This document shows positions 54,712 to 62,641 of a DNA stretch of 64,000 nucleotides, piece after piece. Location: positions 28,121 through 92,120 of the forward strand of contig JACPNR010000005.1 in the NCBI GenBank assembly GCA_016185395.1, in the 5' to 3' direction. The translations under genes and the position numbers were made by a program. This stretch comes from Candidatus Korobacter versatilis (GTDB taxonomy: Bacteria > Acidobacteriota > Terriglobia > Terriglobales > Acidobacteriaceae). The notes beneath the pieces were generated by a model. That model was not told where the DNA came from. It did not search any database and was given only the letters and a program-made list of their open reading frames with translations. Each line of letters starts with the position of its first letter. Position 1 is the first letter of the stretch.

Positions 54712-55029
54712 TCACTTAGTGAGGTATTCCAGGACCAGTCGCGCCTCTTCCTCTGTCATGTTGGCCCGAACACGCATATGCCGCAAGATGGTCTTCATGG
54801 CGCGCTCGGAGTACTTTCGCGGTTCGCCGTGGCAACGAAGGCAGTTGGACTTGTACGCTGCATCGGCTGTCAACGCGCGTTTCTCCGCGTCCGTCTGGGA
54901 CGCGGGAGTCGGCGCAGCTGGCGCCGAACGTTTCTTTGGCGCGGGGTGCGATCCTGCGACCGCAGGAATCGCGCTACTGGCTAGTAAGGCCATCGTGCAG
55001 AGAAGCAGCAGTGCCGTCTTCACTTTCAT
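54712..55029 (-). CDS. Small monoheme cytochrome c
   Basis: 105 residues with a signal peptide (1-25, cleavage after AVA), then a Pro/Ala-rich linker and one heme site, Cys63-X2-Cys66-His67 (NCLRCHGEP). Met85 or Met91 could be the sixth ligand. The fold would be a minimal class I cytochrome. It is two nt from the barrel gene's stop, inside the operon, and is a natural partner of the CuA protein. Confidence 0.88.
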   Translation of the reverse strand: MKVKTALLLLCTMALLASSAIPAVAGSHPAPKKRSAPAAPTPASQTDAEKRALTADAAYKSNCLRCHGEPRKYSERAMKTILRHMRVRANMTEEEARLVLEYLTK

Positions 55030-55031
55030 GA

Positions 55032-56114
55032 CTACTTGCCTCCCGCGAGCGGAATCGTGAAGCGGTATGCCAAGCCAATGCTTTCGACGTTGCGATCGCC
55101 GTCGGTGCTGAAGGAGCGACCGCCTGCTACCGCCAGCTTCAGGTCATCCCGGAAGTAGTAGTTCCACCCCACGGTGAAGCGGGTCGTGTCGCTTTCCGGC
55201 AGCTCCCTTTCTCCGCCGCCACCCATACCCATCTCCGGGACGAAATACTGCTCGACCCGTGCTATCACCTGAGAACGCCGGAAGAACTTCCGTGCGAAAG
55301 GAACCCGACGAAGCCGGTAAGCACCCTCCAACCAGTAGCCTTGACCGAAAAGTTCGCTGTTCGCATACTCCGCGCGGAAGTCAAACGGTTGGGCCTTCGG
55401 CTGCCAGGTGAAGTCGATTCCGACAGTGTTGAAGTTCTCGTCCTGAAGCGTGCGTTGGTATGACACACCCACTTCCACGCGCTTCCGCGGGAAGAATAGA
55501 GCTGTCCGAAAGCCAGCGGCACGCGACGCTTTGAAGGCGCGCACCGCACTCGCCGCCGAGAAGTAGGTCGCATAATTGAAGTTGACGTCATCGCCGAGCC
55601 GGACGCCGCCCCGAAACTGAATGCCGTTTCCAGACCCTTCCTCCAGCGGCATGATCAGAGGCATCGTCTGGAGGTTCTTGATCCAGCTCGGGTGTAGCCG
55701 CTCGTTGTAGATCCCGAATGGAGTCAGAAATCTCCCCCCCACCACGGTCAGATACTTATTGGCGAGGTAGTCCACCTGCACGTACTCGACGCCCTTCTCC
55801 CATTCCCTTTCCCAAGGCTCGCCGGTCGTGTGCATGTAATCGCCCTCGAACTCTCCTTCCGCTTCGATCAGCCACTTGTCGCCGAAGGGGATCAGAAGAA
55901 TCGGTGCGACCGTCGGACTGAGTTGCTGCTCGCCCGGGCTGAAGCTGCTCACAAATGTGGCGTAGCCGGTCAGGATCGGCACGGCCTCGGTCTTAGGCCG
56001 GCCAGCGCTTGGCGCGTCCGCAGTGGCTTCCTGTGGATCGACCACATCTTGCGCCATACCCGCCCCCAACAAGAGGGACGCAAAGAGACAAACTAGTTTC
56101 GGAATGATTCGCAT
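55032..56114 (-). CDS. Outer-membrane beta-barrel (porin-like) protein
   Basis: 360 residues with a signal peptide (1-21, cleavage near GMAQ), then alternating amphipathic strands with aromatic girdles (FDFRAEYANSELFGQGYW, FTVGWNYYFRDDLKLAVAGG) ending SIGLAYRFTIPLAGGK. No heme or metal motif is seen. Fits a porin-like outer-membrane protein. In this operon it might let a soluble donor or acceptor through the outer membrane or help an extracellular redox partner, but no such partner is visible. Confidence 0.82.
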   Translation of the reverse strand: MRIIPKLVCLFASLLLGAGMAQDVVDPQEATADAPSAGRPKTEAVPILTGYATFVSSFSPGEQQLSPTVAPILLIPFGDKWLIEAEGEFEGDYMHTTGEPWEREWEKGVEYVQVDYLANKYLTVVGGRFLTPFGIYNERLHPSWIKNLQTMPLIMPLEEGSGNGIQFRGGVRLGDDVNFNYATYFSAASAVRAFKASRAAGFRTALFFPRKRVEVGVSYQRTLQDENFNTVGIDFTWQPKAQPFDFRAEYANSELFGQGYWLEGAYRLRRVPFARKFFRRSQVIARVEQYFVPEMGMGGGGERELPESDTTRFTVGWNYYFRDDLKLAVAGGRSFSTDGDRNVESIGLAYRFTIPLAGGK

Positions 56115-56139
56115 GAGACCACCCCCACGATGGTCGCAC

Positions 56140-56550
56140 CTAACGCTTGCTAATCAACGTTTCTTCGCGGCATTCAAACCCCATGAGTCGGGTCAGGTCT
56201 TCAATCGTCAGTTCTTCCATGGCGGCGCAGCACGGAGCTGTCACCGTTTGGAGTGCCTTGATGAGCGGAGTCGCAGCGTTCGCGTCGGAGGATCGGTCGA
56301 AGAATCGGACGACTTCTGAAACGCGAATCTGGCTCGACGGTCGGCTGAGCCAGAAGCCACCCCTACTGCCGCGAGCAGACTCCAAAAAACTGCCCCACGC
56401 GAGCAGTTGGAGGATCTTTGCAGCCTCTGCAGGGCGAATCCCTGTGCAGCTAGCTACGTCCCGCGCGTGAATCGGCTGCTCCGAGCGAGCGAGGCAACAA
56501 AGCCCACTCAAGGCGGACTGCACGCGTCGAGATAGTACCGGGGGCAGCAC
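56140..56550 (-). CDS. Rrf2-family transcriptional regulator
   Basis: 136 residues with GTG start at 56550, which has AGGGGGA eight nt before it. The winged helix has ARDVASCTGIRPAEAAKILQLL and the Rrf2 wing SARGSRGGFWLSRP. Cysteines are at 18, 19, 35, 107, 108 and 127. They do not follow the standard three-Cys cluster spacing, so a cluster-binding role like IscR or NsrR is uncertain. It is 25 nt upstream of the barrel gene, first in the operon, and probably controls it. Confidence 0.87.
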   Translation of the reverse strand: MLPPVLSRRVQSALSGLCCLARSEQPIHARDVASCTGIRPAEAAKILQLLAWGSFLESARGSRGGFWLSRPSSQIRVSEVVRFFDRSSDANAATPLIKALQTVTAPCCAAMEELTIEDLTRLMGFECREETLISKR

Positions 56551-56602
56551 AGGCTTTCCCCCTTTCGGGCATTGATTGTCTGAATGTCCGAATACAGTTA
56601 CG

Positions 56603-56616
56603 GTGATGTCAATCAC
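56603..56616 (-). promoter_or_regulatory. Inverted repeat overlapping a -35 box upstream of the Rrf2 gene
   Basis: GTGAT-TGAC-ATCAC is a 5-bp inverted repeat. On the minus strand TTGACA (56612-56607) lies within it, a consensus -35, about 58 nt upstream of the Rrf2 start. The matching -10 is weak. Good candidate for the promoter-operator of the six-gene operon. Confidence 0.5.
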
Positions 56617-56660
56617 TCGCGGTGGTGACGAAGCGCACGTTCTGCGGTAAACAAATCAAA

Positions 56661-56680
56661 GCCCACCCAATTGGGTGGGC
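56661..56680 (-). terminator. Terminator-like hairpin
   Basis: A perfect 8-bp stem (GCCCACCC / GGGTGGGC) with AATT loop. On the minus strand it is followed by TTTGATTTGTTT, so it would end a minus-strand transcript, fitting the small frameshifted gene at 56699-56819. Confidence 0.75.
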
Positions 56681-56698
56681 CTTCATCGTCAGTCCATC

Positions 56699-56819
56699 TT
56701 ACTTACAGAGCGGGCAACAGCCGGTCTTGGCCGCGGCAGAGATGATCGGCCCGCTCTGGGCGAACCGCCACTCCCAGCATCGTCAAGAGCGAGGCTGCCA
56801 ACGCGTATAGTTTCTTCAT
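56699..56819 (-). pseudogene. Possible frameshifted small secreted Cys-rich peptide gene
   Basis: Minus strand, ATG at 56819. The first frame encodes a clear signal peptide (MKKLYALAASLLTMLGVAV), then runs into an arginine-rich end. Shifting by one base after it gives AQSGPIISAAAKTGCCPLCK and a stop at 56699, a plausible mature Cys peptide. A terminator follows 19 nt later. The two halves look like one gene with a one-base frameshift, but the reading is speculative. Confidence 0.35.
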
Positions 56820-56947
56820 CCGGATACCGACCGGCAAGGCTGCAACACCATCTTCGACGGCGGACCGGCTCCAAGCAGCGTCCTCGACGTGAGCAGCATC
56901 TCACTTGCAGCCGTCACTTCGTCCCTATATCGCCTAGGAAATCGATC

Positions 56948-57283
56948 ATGAAATGGACTGCCTTCGACCAGGAAACTGCCGCCACGCTCTCCGCGCACGT
57001 CTCCGACGTGGAGCTTGCGCAGGCCGGCGCCGACGAACTCGATCGCGCGCTGAATACTGCCACCGGCGGCGCTTCACCCGCGGCCGTGGTCGCGCCCGCG
57101 GCTGACCGCGACCACGCCTTGCTCATCACCATGCGCGCCAAAGACCCGAACGCGGCGACGGATGGCGAACCCACACCCGAGCCCATCTCCTATCAGGCCG
57201 GCGGCTTCCTCGGCCTCGCCGACGAACCCGTCTTCGACGACAAGAAGAAGAAACAGCTCCCACCAAAGCAAAAGCCCCGCTGA
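56948..57283 (+). CDS. Hypothetical protein, acidic, with lysine-rich tail
   Basis: 111 residues from the ATG at 56948. No signal peptide or membrane segment. A helical N-terminal half rich in Asp/Glu/Ala (FDQETAATLSAHVSDVELAQ) leads to a Pro/Gly-rich middle and a C-terminal tail DDKKKKQLPPKQKPR. Its TGA stop lies at the exact centre of the terminator palindrome at 57271-57296. No family is recognised. Codon composition matches the high-GC host, unlike the operon to its left. Confidence 0.6.
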   Translation: MKWTAFDQETAATLSAHVSDVELAQAGADELDRALNTATGGASPAAVVAPAADRDHALLITMRAKDPNAATDGEPTPEPISYQAGGFLGLADEPVFDDKKKKQLPPKQKPR

Positions 57284-57296
57284 TCAGCGGGGCTTT
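57271..57296. terminator. Symmetric terminator overlapping a stop codon
   Basis: A perfect 26-bp palindrome whose halves are AAAGCCCCGCTGA and TCAGCGGGGCTTT. Both strands end in T-rich stretches (TTTGTCTTTATC on plus). It can stop transcription in both directions, between the converging 56948-57283 and 57347-59068 genes. Confidence 0.85.
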
Positions 57297-57319
57297 GTCT
57301 TTATCTCAATCTCACTCTG

Positions 57320-57344
57320 GCTTATCGCTTATTGCTTATCGCTT
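57320..57344. repeat. Heptanucleotide tandem repeat
   Basis: GCTTATC, GCTTATT, GCTTATC and a partial GCTTCCC, exact 7-nt period, between the terminator and the stop codon of the outer-membrane gene. Confidence 0.75.
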
Positions 57345-57346
57345 CC

Positions 57347-59068
57347 CTAGAAACTGAACGCCACTCCGCCGCGCACCGACCGCGCCGCCTGCACCAGGTA
57401 GAGTGTCTGTCCGTCGCGGCCCAACACCGGCACGTAGCCTTGCGCGAGAAGATTGCGGACGTCCACAAGCAGCTCCATGTGCTCCGGCAGGAAGCCGGCG
57501 GCCGGCACCGGTTGCCGCACGAAGAGGCTGAAATACGGATCAGCCTGCCCCGGCGAAGCGTCGAACCAGTCGACCGGCGTGAGCGCGTGGCCGTTGGTCC
57601 AGCGATAGGAAGCCACCCAGCGCGTGTTCGCGCGCGGCACGATCCCCGAAAACTTTGCCGCCACCGCGTGGCGACGCTCGTTGCGCAGGCTGCGTTGCAC
57701 CGCGTCCCACGCCACGCCGTCGCCGCGTGCCGCGATCACCCCGCCGGTCGCGTAGGCGAGCGTCGCCGTGAACCCATCCGAGAACCGCTGCTGGACCACC
57801 AGCCGCGCTCCCGTGGTGTTCAGGTCGCCGCCGTTCCACGTGAACGTACTGGAGTAGACGTCGGGCAGAAAGTCGCCACTCTCTGCCGTGACGTCGCCTA
57901 CGCCCAGCAGCGCCGCGTTTCCCACGTTGTCCATGTACGCCGCCGCTTGCAGCCGCGTGTTGCCGAAACGATGCGCGAGCGAGAGCTCCTGGTGACGCGC
58001 GCGCTCGAGCACCGGACGGTCGCCCGCGAGCGACATTCTCGGACCTGACTCGGTCAGGTCCGCAGGCGCGCTATCGAACCCTTTGGCGGCGCGCATCGCG
58101 CTCTGCGCAGAAAGCTGCGAGCTGGCGTAGCGGTATTCCAGCACCGTATCCGGCGTGATGTGAACGTCTACCGTCCCGAACGGTCTCACTGCGCTCACGC
58201 GGCGCGCGAACTGCACCGTCTGGAACTCGCTGCCCGCGGTGATCTCCACCGCTTCGGTAAGCGTCATGGTGTTGCTGGCGGCGAGGGAAAAGGCTTCCAG
58301 CGCGCCATACTGCTGCGCCGTTCCGGCAGTCGCAAAACGCCGCGCCGTCAGCGCGATCTCCGGACGCGAACCGCCCACCGGTTGCGCGTAGCTCGCGCGA
58401 ATCACGCCGCCGGGCTCGCCATTGCCGTAACCCACATCGCCGCGGAAAGCGAGCGTCCCGGTGGTGAACATCGAGCGTTCCAGGGAGAACACCGTGCTGG
58501 CGTCCGCGCTCGAGCCGAAGCCGGCCGATTCCGACCCGGCCACGAACGACACGTGCGCCTTCAGGTGACGGTCGCCGCCGTTCTCCGAACTCGAGACCAT
58601 GACCGACTGCCCATCGTCGAGCACGCGCAGGATGGGCCGGTTCCCCACCGAGCGCAGCGTCCATTTCCATTCTTCGTCGCCGGTGGTGGGTCTGCGCCGT
58701 TCCGGCAGCAACTGGATGGCTTCGAACAGCGTGTTCAACGTCAGGTTGATGAGTTGGTGCGCGCCGCCGGTGAGCTGTACGTTCTCGCGCAAGGAAGGAA
58801 GGAAGGCGGCAGCGCTCGCCCGCAACAAGTAGCTGCCGGGCGCGATCTCGCCGGCGCTGTACTGCCCGTGTTCATCGGTGTAGACGCGCCTGGTCGCGCC
58901 GCCGTTTGCCGGGATGATCTCGATGAGCGCGCCCATCTGGCCGACGCCCGCCGAATTCCGCACGGCTCCGGAGACGCTCGCGACGCGGGAGGTCGCCCAC
59001 GCCGGCAACGCCAGCGCCAACATCACCAACGACCATCCCAGCTTGCGGGCCAACTTTGAACCTCTCAC
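57347..59068 (-). CDS. Outer-membrane protein with N-terminal carboxypeptidase-regulatory-like domain
   Basis: 573 residues with a signal peptide (about 1-26). Residues 30-110 form a carboxypeptidase-regulatory/Cna-B-like beta domain (SGAVRNSAGVGQMGALIEII, TDEHGQYSAGEIAPGSYLL). The rest is a long run of beta strands ending in ARSVRGGVAFSF, with terminal Phe as in BAM-inserted barrels. Acidobacterial TonB-like proteins have the same front domain, but a plug and TonB box are not evident and this is shorter. It follows the GWxTD gene at 39 nt and is probably cotranscribed. Confidence 0.8.
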   Translation of the reverse strand: MRGSKLARKLGWSLVMLALALPAWATSRVASVSGAVRNSAGVGQMGALIEIIPANGGATRRVYTDEHGQYSAGEIAPGSYLLRASAAAFLPSLRENVQLTGGAHQLINLTLNTLFEAIQLLPERRRPTTGDEEWKWTLRSVGNRPILRVLDDGQSVMVSSSENGGDRHLKAHVSFVAGSESAGFGSSADASTVFSLERSMFTTGTLAFRGDVGYGNGEPGGVIRASYAQPVGGSRPEIALTARRFATAGTAQQYGALEAFSLAASNTMTLTEAVEITAGSEFQTVQFARRVSAVRPFGTVDVHITPDTVLEYRYASSQLSAQSAMRAAKGFDSAPADLTESGPRMSLAGDRPVLERARHQELSLAHRFGNTRLQAAAYMDNVGNAALLGVGDVTAESGDFLPDVYSSTFTWNGGDLNTTGARLVVQQRFSDGFTATLAYATGGVIAARGDGVAWDAVQRSLRNERRHAVAAKFSGIVPRANTRWVASYRWTNGHALTPVDWFDASPGQADPYFSLFVRQPVPAAGFLPEHMELLVDVRNLLAQGYVPVLGRDGQTLYLVQAARSVRGGVAFSF

Positions 59069-59107
59069 AGTGAGGGATCTTCCTGGCCTTGGACGCTACG
59101 TAAAGCC

Positions 59108-60862
59108 CTACTCCACCGAAAACTTCGCCGTCGGACTCACCGTCTGCTTCGATATCTTGTCATCGACCTTGATGGTGATCAGATACGTCCCCGGCTCCAG
59201 CTTGTCCAGCGTGAAGGTCTTCTCCAGCGTCATCTGCGCGCCGATGTTGCCCATCTGCGCCGTCGATTCCGCCGTGTGCAGTACCGCCTTGTTGGTCGCC
59301 GTGTTCACCACGTCGTACTCCACCGTGGCTTCCGGCTTGTTCGTCTTCTCGTCGATGCCGAGGTTGTAGACCTGCATCCAGAAGTTCACACGCTGGTTGC
59401 GCTTGAACGTTGCCGGCTTGCCGTTGGCCGCGTCCAGCCGCGGACGCACCTTCGTGGTGCCAATCACGAAGTTGCCGCTGCCGATCGTTTTCGACGACAC
59501 CTTCTCCATCTGGTCGGCCAGGATCAGGCTCGAGTACGCCAGCTTGTCCTCGTCGAACGCCGGCACCTGGATGCCGCGGTTCCACGTCCCGAGGCGGTCG
59601 CCGTTCACGTCCTTCACGACCACGTCCAGCCGGTACCGCCCCGGACGCAGCGGCACCGCCTTCCAGTACAGCGAAGCATTTTCCTGCGTCTTGGTCAGCA
59701 GGTCGTTGGGCACGTCGATCTGCACCGTGTCCTCGAACGTCTGCGCGATGCGGCCGGTCATGGTCGAGATGCGGCCGAAGATGTTCACCACGCCGCGCTG
59801 GATCCCGTCCTTCGCCGCGAACGTGATGTCCTTGTTCTTTACCTGGATCGTGACCGGCACCAGCACCGTGTCACTCGTCACGCGCACGAAATCGGTGCGC
59901 ACGTCGAACGGCATCAGGTTGTAGCGGATCTTGTGGCTTACAATCTCTTCCAGCCCCTTGAACTTGACGGGCGGCGTTTTCTGCAGCTTGTAGAAGGTGT
60001 CCATCCGGTCGAAGAACTTGCTGTTGTCCACGTTCTCGAAAGGATTGCGGCCCAGCCGCTCGATCTGCCCGCGGTTGAAACGGTCCGCCTTGCCGCTCAA
60101 TCCCATCTGCTCGTACTGGGTCAGTCCCCCGTTCGGAGTGTTCAGCAACGCATCTTTCTCCGACCGGTCGAGCGTCATGCGGTACTCGCCACTGACCGAC
60201 TTATCCACGAACTCGATCTCGATCTCCTGCCCGATGTTCTCGAGGTAGCGGTACCGCCAGATCTCGAATGGGTAGGTCGAAGTCGAGCCGCCGCCCTCGC
60301 TCATCGGACGCTGGTAGTACCCGCCGCTGGGGTGCGAATCCACCTCGTCCGGTGGTCCGAAAACGATGTAGATGCGCCCGCGGTCGGTGCGCCAGCCCTG
60401 CTTGCCGGAAGCGTAGTGCTCGTTCGCGTAGGCGATGCGCCGGTAGTGCTCTTCCTTGTATTCGTTCTCCACCGTGTCCGGCGTGGGATCGCGACGCAGC
60501 CAGAACTGCTCGATGAACTGGTCACGCTCCTCATCGTTCGAGAGCTGTTTGAACGCCGCCAACTCCTCCCCGGTGATGATGTACGTCACGTCCTCTTTGA
60601 GCCACCTCTGGTAAGTCTTGCTCAGCTCCTGCTTGAGCGACTTCTCATTCTCTTTCTTCTGCTTTTCGCTCAGCGGACGCTTCAACGGGTCCTGCTCGCC
60701 GCTCGCGGCGGCCCCTGCCTTCGGGTCAGCCGTCTGGGGTGGAGCGGCCTTCGCCGCCGGCTCGCCCGGCTTGGTGTCTTGCGCGCGCAACACTCCGCCG
60801 CTGAAAGACAGGAAAATGGCCACCAGCAATGCGGCAAAGGGACGAGACTGGATGCAACTCAT
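59108..60862 (-). CDS. GWxTD-domain secreted protein
   Basis: 584 residues from the ATG at 60862. A signal peptide (about 1-27, cleavage near LRAQ) precedes a Pro/Ala-rich linker, then the GWxTD domain with GWRTDRG at 156-162 and IYIVFGPPDEVDSHPSGG, and beta-rich C-terminal repeats. GWxTD proteins are found in Acidobacteria and Bacteroidetes. Function is unknown. It is the first gene of a two-gene operon with the outer-membrane protein, and its own promoter is at 60906-60934. Confidence 0.88.
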   Translation of the reverse strand: MSCIQSRPFAALLVAIFLSFSGGVLRAQDTKPGEPAAKAAPPQTADPKAGAAASGEQDPLKRPLSEKQKKENEKSLKQELSKTYQRWLKEDVTYIITGEELAAFKQLSNDEERDQFIEQFWLRRDPTPDTVENEYKEEHYRRIAYANEHYASGKQGWRTDRGRIYIVFGPPDEVDSHPSGGYYQRPMSEGGGSTSTYPFEIWRYRYLENIGQEIEIEFVDKSVSGEYRMTLDRSEKDALLNTPNGGLTQYEQMGLSGKADRFNRGQIERLGRNPFENVDNSKFFDRMDTFYKLQKTPPVKFKGLEEIVSHKIRYNLMPFDVRTDFVRVTSDTVLVPVTIQVKNKDITFAAKDGIQRGVVNIFGRISTMTGRIAQTFEDTVQIDVPNDLLTKTQENASLYWKAVPLRPGRYRLDVVVKDVNGDRLGTWNRGIQVPAFDEDKLAYSSLILADQMEKVSSKTIGSGNFVIGTTKVRPRLDAANGKPATFKRNQRVNFWMQVYNLGIDEKTNKPEATVEYDVVNTATNKAVLHTAESTAQMGNIGAQMTLEKTFTLDKLEPGTYLITIKVDDKISKQTVSPTAKFSVE

Positions 60863-60905
60863 ACGCAAACACCACTCCTTAACAAGCGCGGTTCGAGGTG
60901 CATAC

Positions 60906-60934
60906 ATTGTAGGTTCATTCCCCACCAGTGGCAA
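60906..60934 (-). promoter_or_regulatory. Sigma-70-type promoter of the GWxTD gene
   Basis: On the minus strand TTGCCA and TACAAT are separated by exactly 17 bp. The -10 box ends about 44 nt before the start codon. Confidence 0.7.
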
Positions 60935-60994
60935 GGCAGCGGGCTGCCGAAATGCCCTTAACCCATACTCTTAGACCGCCTCCCCCGGGACGGG

Positions 60995-61154
60995 TTGCGC
61001 ATTTTTTCGGGACACCGCGGCCTTTGTCCGGACGCCCTCCGTTGCGCAATTCTCCATTCGTCTCTCCGCGCAGTCGCGGGTATAATCCTTCGACGGGCAC
61101 CCGCGATATCCTCCAACGCTGAGAGCTGTCGCAAGCCGACTTGCGCATTTTTTC
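60995..61154 (+). repeat. TTGCGCA direct repeats in the adaptor gene leader
   Basis: TTGCGCATTTTTTC occurs exactly at 60995-61008 and 61141-61154, and a shorter TTGCGCAATTCTCC-like copy at 61042. They flank the -10 box TATAAT at 61081-61086 (no clear -35) that may drive the adaptor gene. The 342-nt gap between the GWxTD and adaptor genes holds these, the divergent promoter and nothing else I can name. Confidence 0.55.
61081..61086 (+). promoter_or_regulatory. -10 box of the adaptor-ATPase operon
   Basis: Consensus TATAAT preceded by GGG, with only a weak -35 (TTCGTC) at 18 bp. It is about 119 nt upstream of the adaptor start codon, so a long leader would carry one of the TTGCGCA repeats. Confidence 0.45.
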
Positions 61155-61204
61155 TCCGCGAGCCGAGGCAGGGCTGCGCGTTCGCGAAGGAAGCTCATTC
61201 AAAA

Positions 61205-62545
61205 ATGAACAAGAAACTCATCATCGGCATCGTCGTCCTGGTCGTGGTCATTGGCATCGTCTGGGGGACGGTCGCGTTCTCCGGCGGCAACGCTCCCGAG
61301 GTGCAGAGCGGCAAGGTCGCGCGCGAGGACCTGGCCACCGTGGTCAGCGCCTCCGGCGAGATCAAGCCCAAGACTTACGTGAACATCGGCGCCAACGCCT
61401 TCGGCAAGATCACCCGCCTGTTCGTGAAGGAAGGCGACCACGTGAAGAAGGGCCAGATGCTGGCCCAGCTCGAGAACGTGCAGTCCAACGCCGACGTGAA
61501 CGCCATGCGCGCCTCGCTCGACGTCTCGCGCACGGACGCCGTGGCCGCGGCCGCCGGCATCGAGCGCGCCAAGGCAGACGCTGACCGTACCAAGCTCGAC
61601 TGGGACCGCGCCCAGGGCCTCTACCAGCAAGGCCTCATCCCCAAATCCGACTACGACACCAAGAAGAGCGCGCATGACGCCGCGGTCGCGGCTTACGCCC
61701 AGGCGCGCGCGCAGAATGAATCGGCGTCGAAGCGCATCTCGCAGAACGCCGCCACGCTCACCCGCGCCTCCGACGTGCTGAGCAAGACGCAATACGTGGC
61801 ACCCTACGACGGCGTGGTCACCAGCCTGCCCGTGCGCGAGGGTGAGACGGTCGTGGTCGGCATCCAGAACTCGCCCGGCTCCACGCTCATGACGCTGGCG
61901 GACATGTCCGTCATCACCGCCGAGGTCCGCGTGGACGAGACCGACATCGTCAACGTGAAGCTGGGCCAGGCCGCCGAAGTCACCATCGACGCCATCCCAA
62001 ATACGAAGTTCCCCGGGACCGTCACCGAGATCGGCAACATCGCCATCCTGCGCTCCACCGGCCTGGCCACGTCGCAGACCACCGCCGGGTCGCAGGAGGC
62101 CAAGGACTTCAAGGTCGTGGTGACCATCACCACTCCGCCGGCGAACCTGCGCCCCGGCCTTTCCACGACCGCGAAGATCACCACCGCCTCCAAGCAGAAC
62201 ACGCTGGCGATCCCGCTGCAGGCGCTGACCATCCGCACCAAGGCGGACCTGGAAGAGAAGAAGCCCGGCAAGGGCGGCGTGCAGGCCGCCACCCCGGCCA
62301 AGCCCGATAAGGACGCCAAGCAGGAGCTGCAGGGCGTCTTCGTCCTCACCGGCAAGGGCGACAAGCGTAAGGTGGAGTTCAAGAAGGTGGAGACCGGCAT
62401 CACCGGCACCACCGACGTGGAAGTCCGCAGCGGCCTTAACGAAGGGGACGAGATCGTGACCGGCAGCTATAAGGTGTTGCGTACCCTGAAGAACGGGGCC
62501 AGCGTCAAGGTCAACAACGCCGCACCGAAAAAAGAGGATAAATAG
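61205..62545 (+). CDS. MacA/HlyD-type periplasmic adaptor (membrane fusion protein)
   Basis: 446 residues from the ATG at 61205. An N-terminal anchor (about 4-24) precedes a lipoyl-like half (SGEIKPKTYVNIGANAFGKI), a long helical hairpin with KAQ-like coiled coil (about 95-190), and the beta-barrel and membrane-proximal domains (VRVDETDIVNVKLGQAAEV). It links an ABC transporter to an outer-membrane channel in tripartite exporters. The ATPase gene follows at 97 nt with two hairpins between. No permease is adjacent. Confidence 0.92.
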   Translation: MNKKLIIGIVVLVVVIGIVWGTVAFSGGNAPEVQSGKVAREDLATVVSASGEIKPKTYVNIGANAFGKITRLFVKEGDHVKKGQMLAQLENVQSNADVNAMRASLDVSRTDAVAAAAGIERAKADADRTKLDWDRAQGLYQQGLIPKSDYDTKKSAHDAAVAAYAQARAQNESASKRISQNAATLTRASDVLSKTQYVAPYDGVVTSLPVREGETVVVGIQNSPGSTLMTLADMSVITAEVRVDETDIVNVKLGQAAEVTIDAIPNTKFPGTVTEIGNIAILRSTGLATSQTTAGSQEAKDFKVVVTITTPPANLRPGLSTTAKITTASKQNTLAIPLQALTIRTKADLEEKKPGKGGVQAATPAKPDKDAKQELQGVFVLTGKGDKRKVEFKKVETGITGTTDVEVRSGLNEGDEIVTGSYKVLRTLKNGASVKVNNAAPKKEDK

Positions 62546-62580
62546 TAAACCTTGGAACCATTCAGCCGTCTATTACGTTT

Positions 62581-62620
62581 ACACCAGTGAAGTGGTGTGG
62601 CGGCGGGCGACGTGCCCGCC
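62581..62620 (+). promoter_or_regulatory. Two consecutive hairpins between adaptor and ATPase genes
   Basis: ACACCA-6-TGGTGT (62581-62598) and GGCGGGC-5-GCCCGCC (62602-62620). They lack a U tract. They may stabilise or slow the transcript between the two cotranscribed genes. Confidence 0.4.
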
Positions 62621-62641
62621 AGAAACGCAAAGGCGGCTACG

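Noticed and set aside
56140..56550. Assigning the Rrf2 protein as NsrR or IscR
   Set aside because: The cysteines (107, 108 and others) do not have the spacing of the known cluster ligands.
59276..60961. 561-codon plus frame opposite the GWxTD gene
   Set aside because: Antisense of a well-supported gene with its own promoter; composition is typical of shadow frames.
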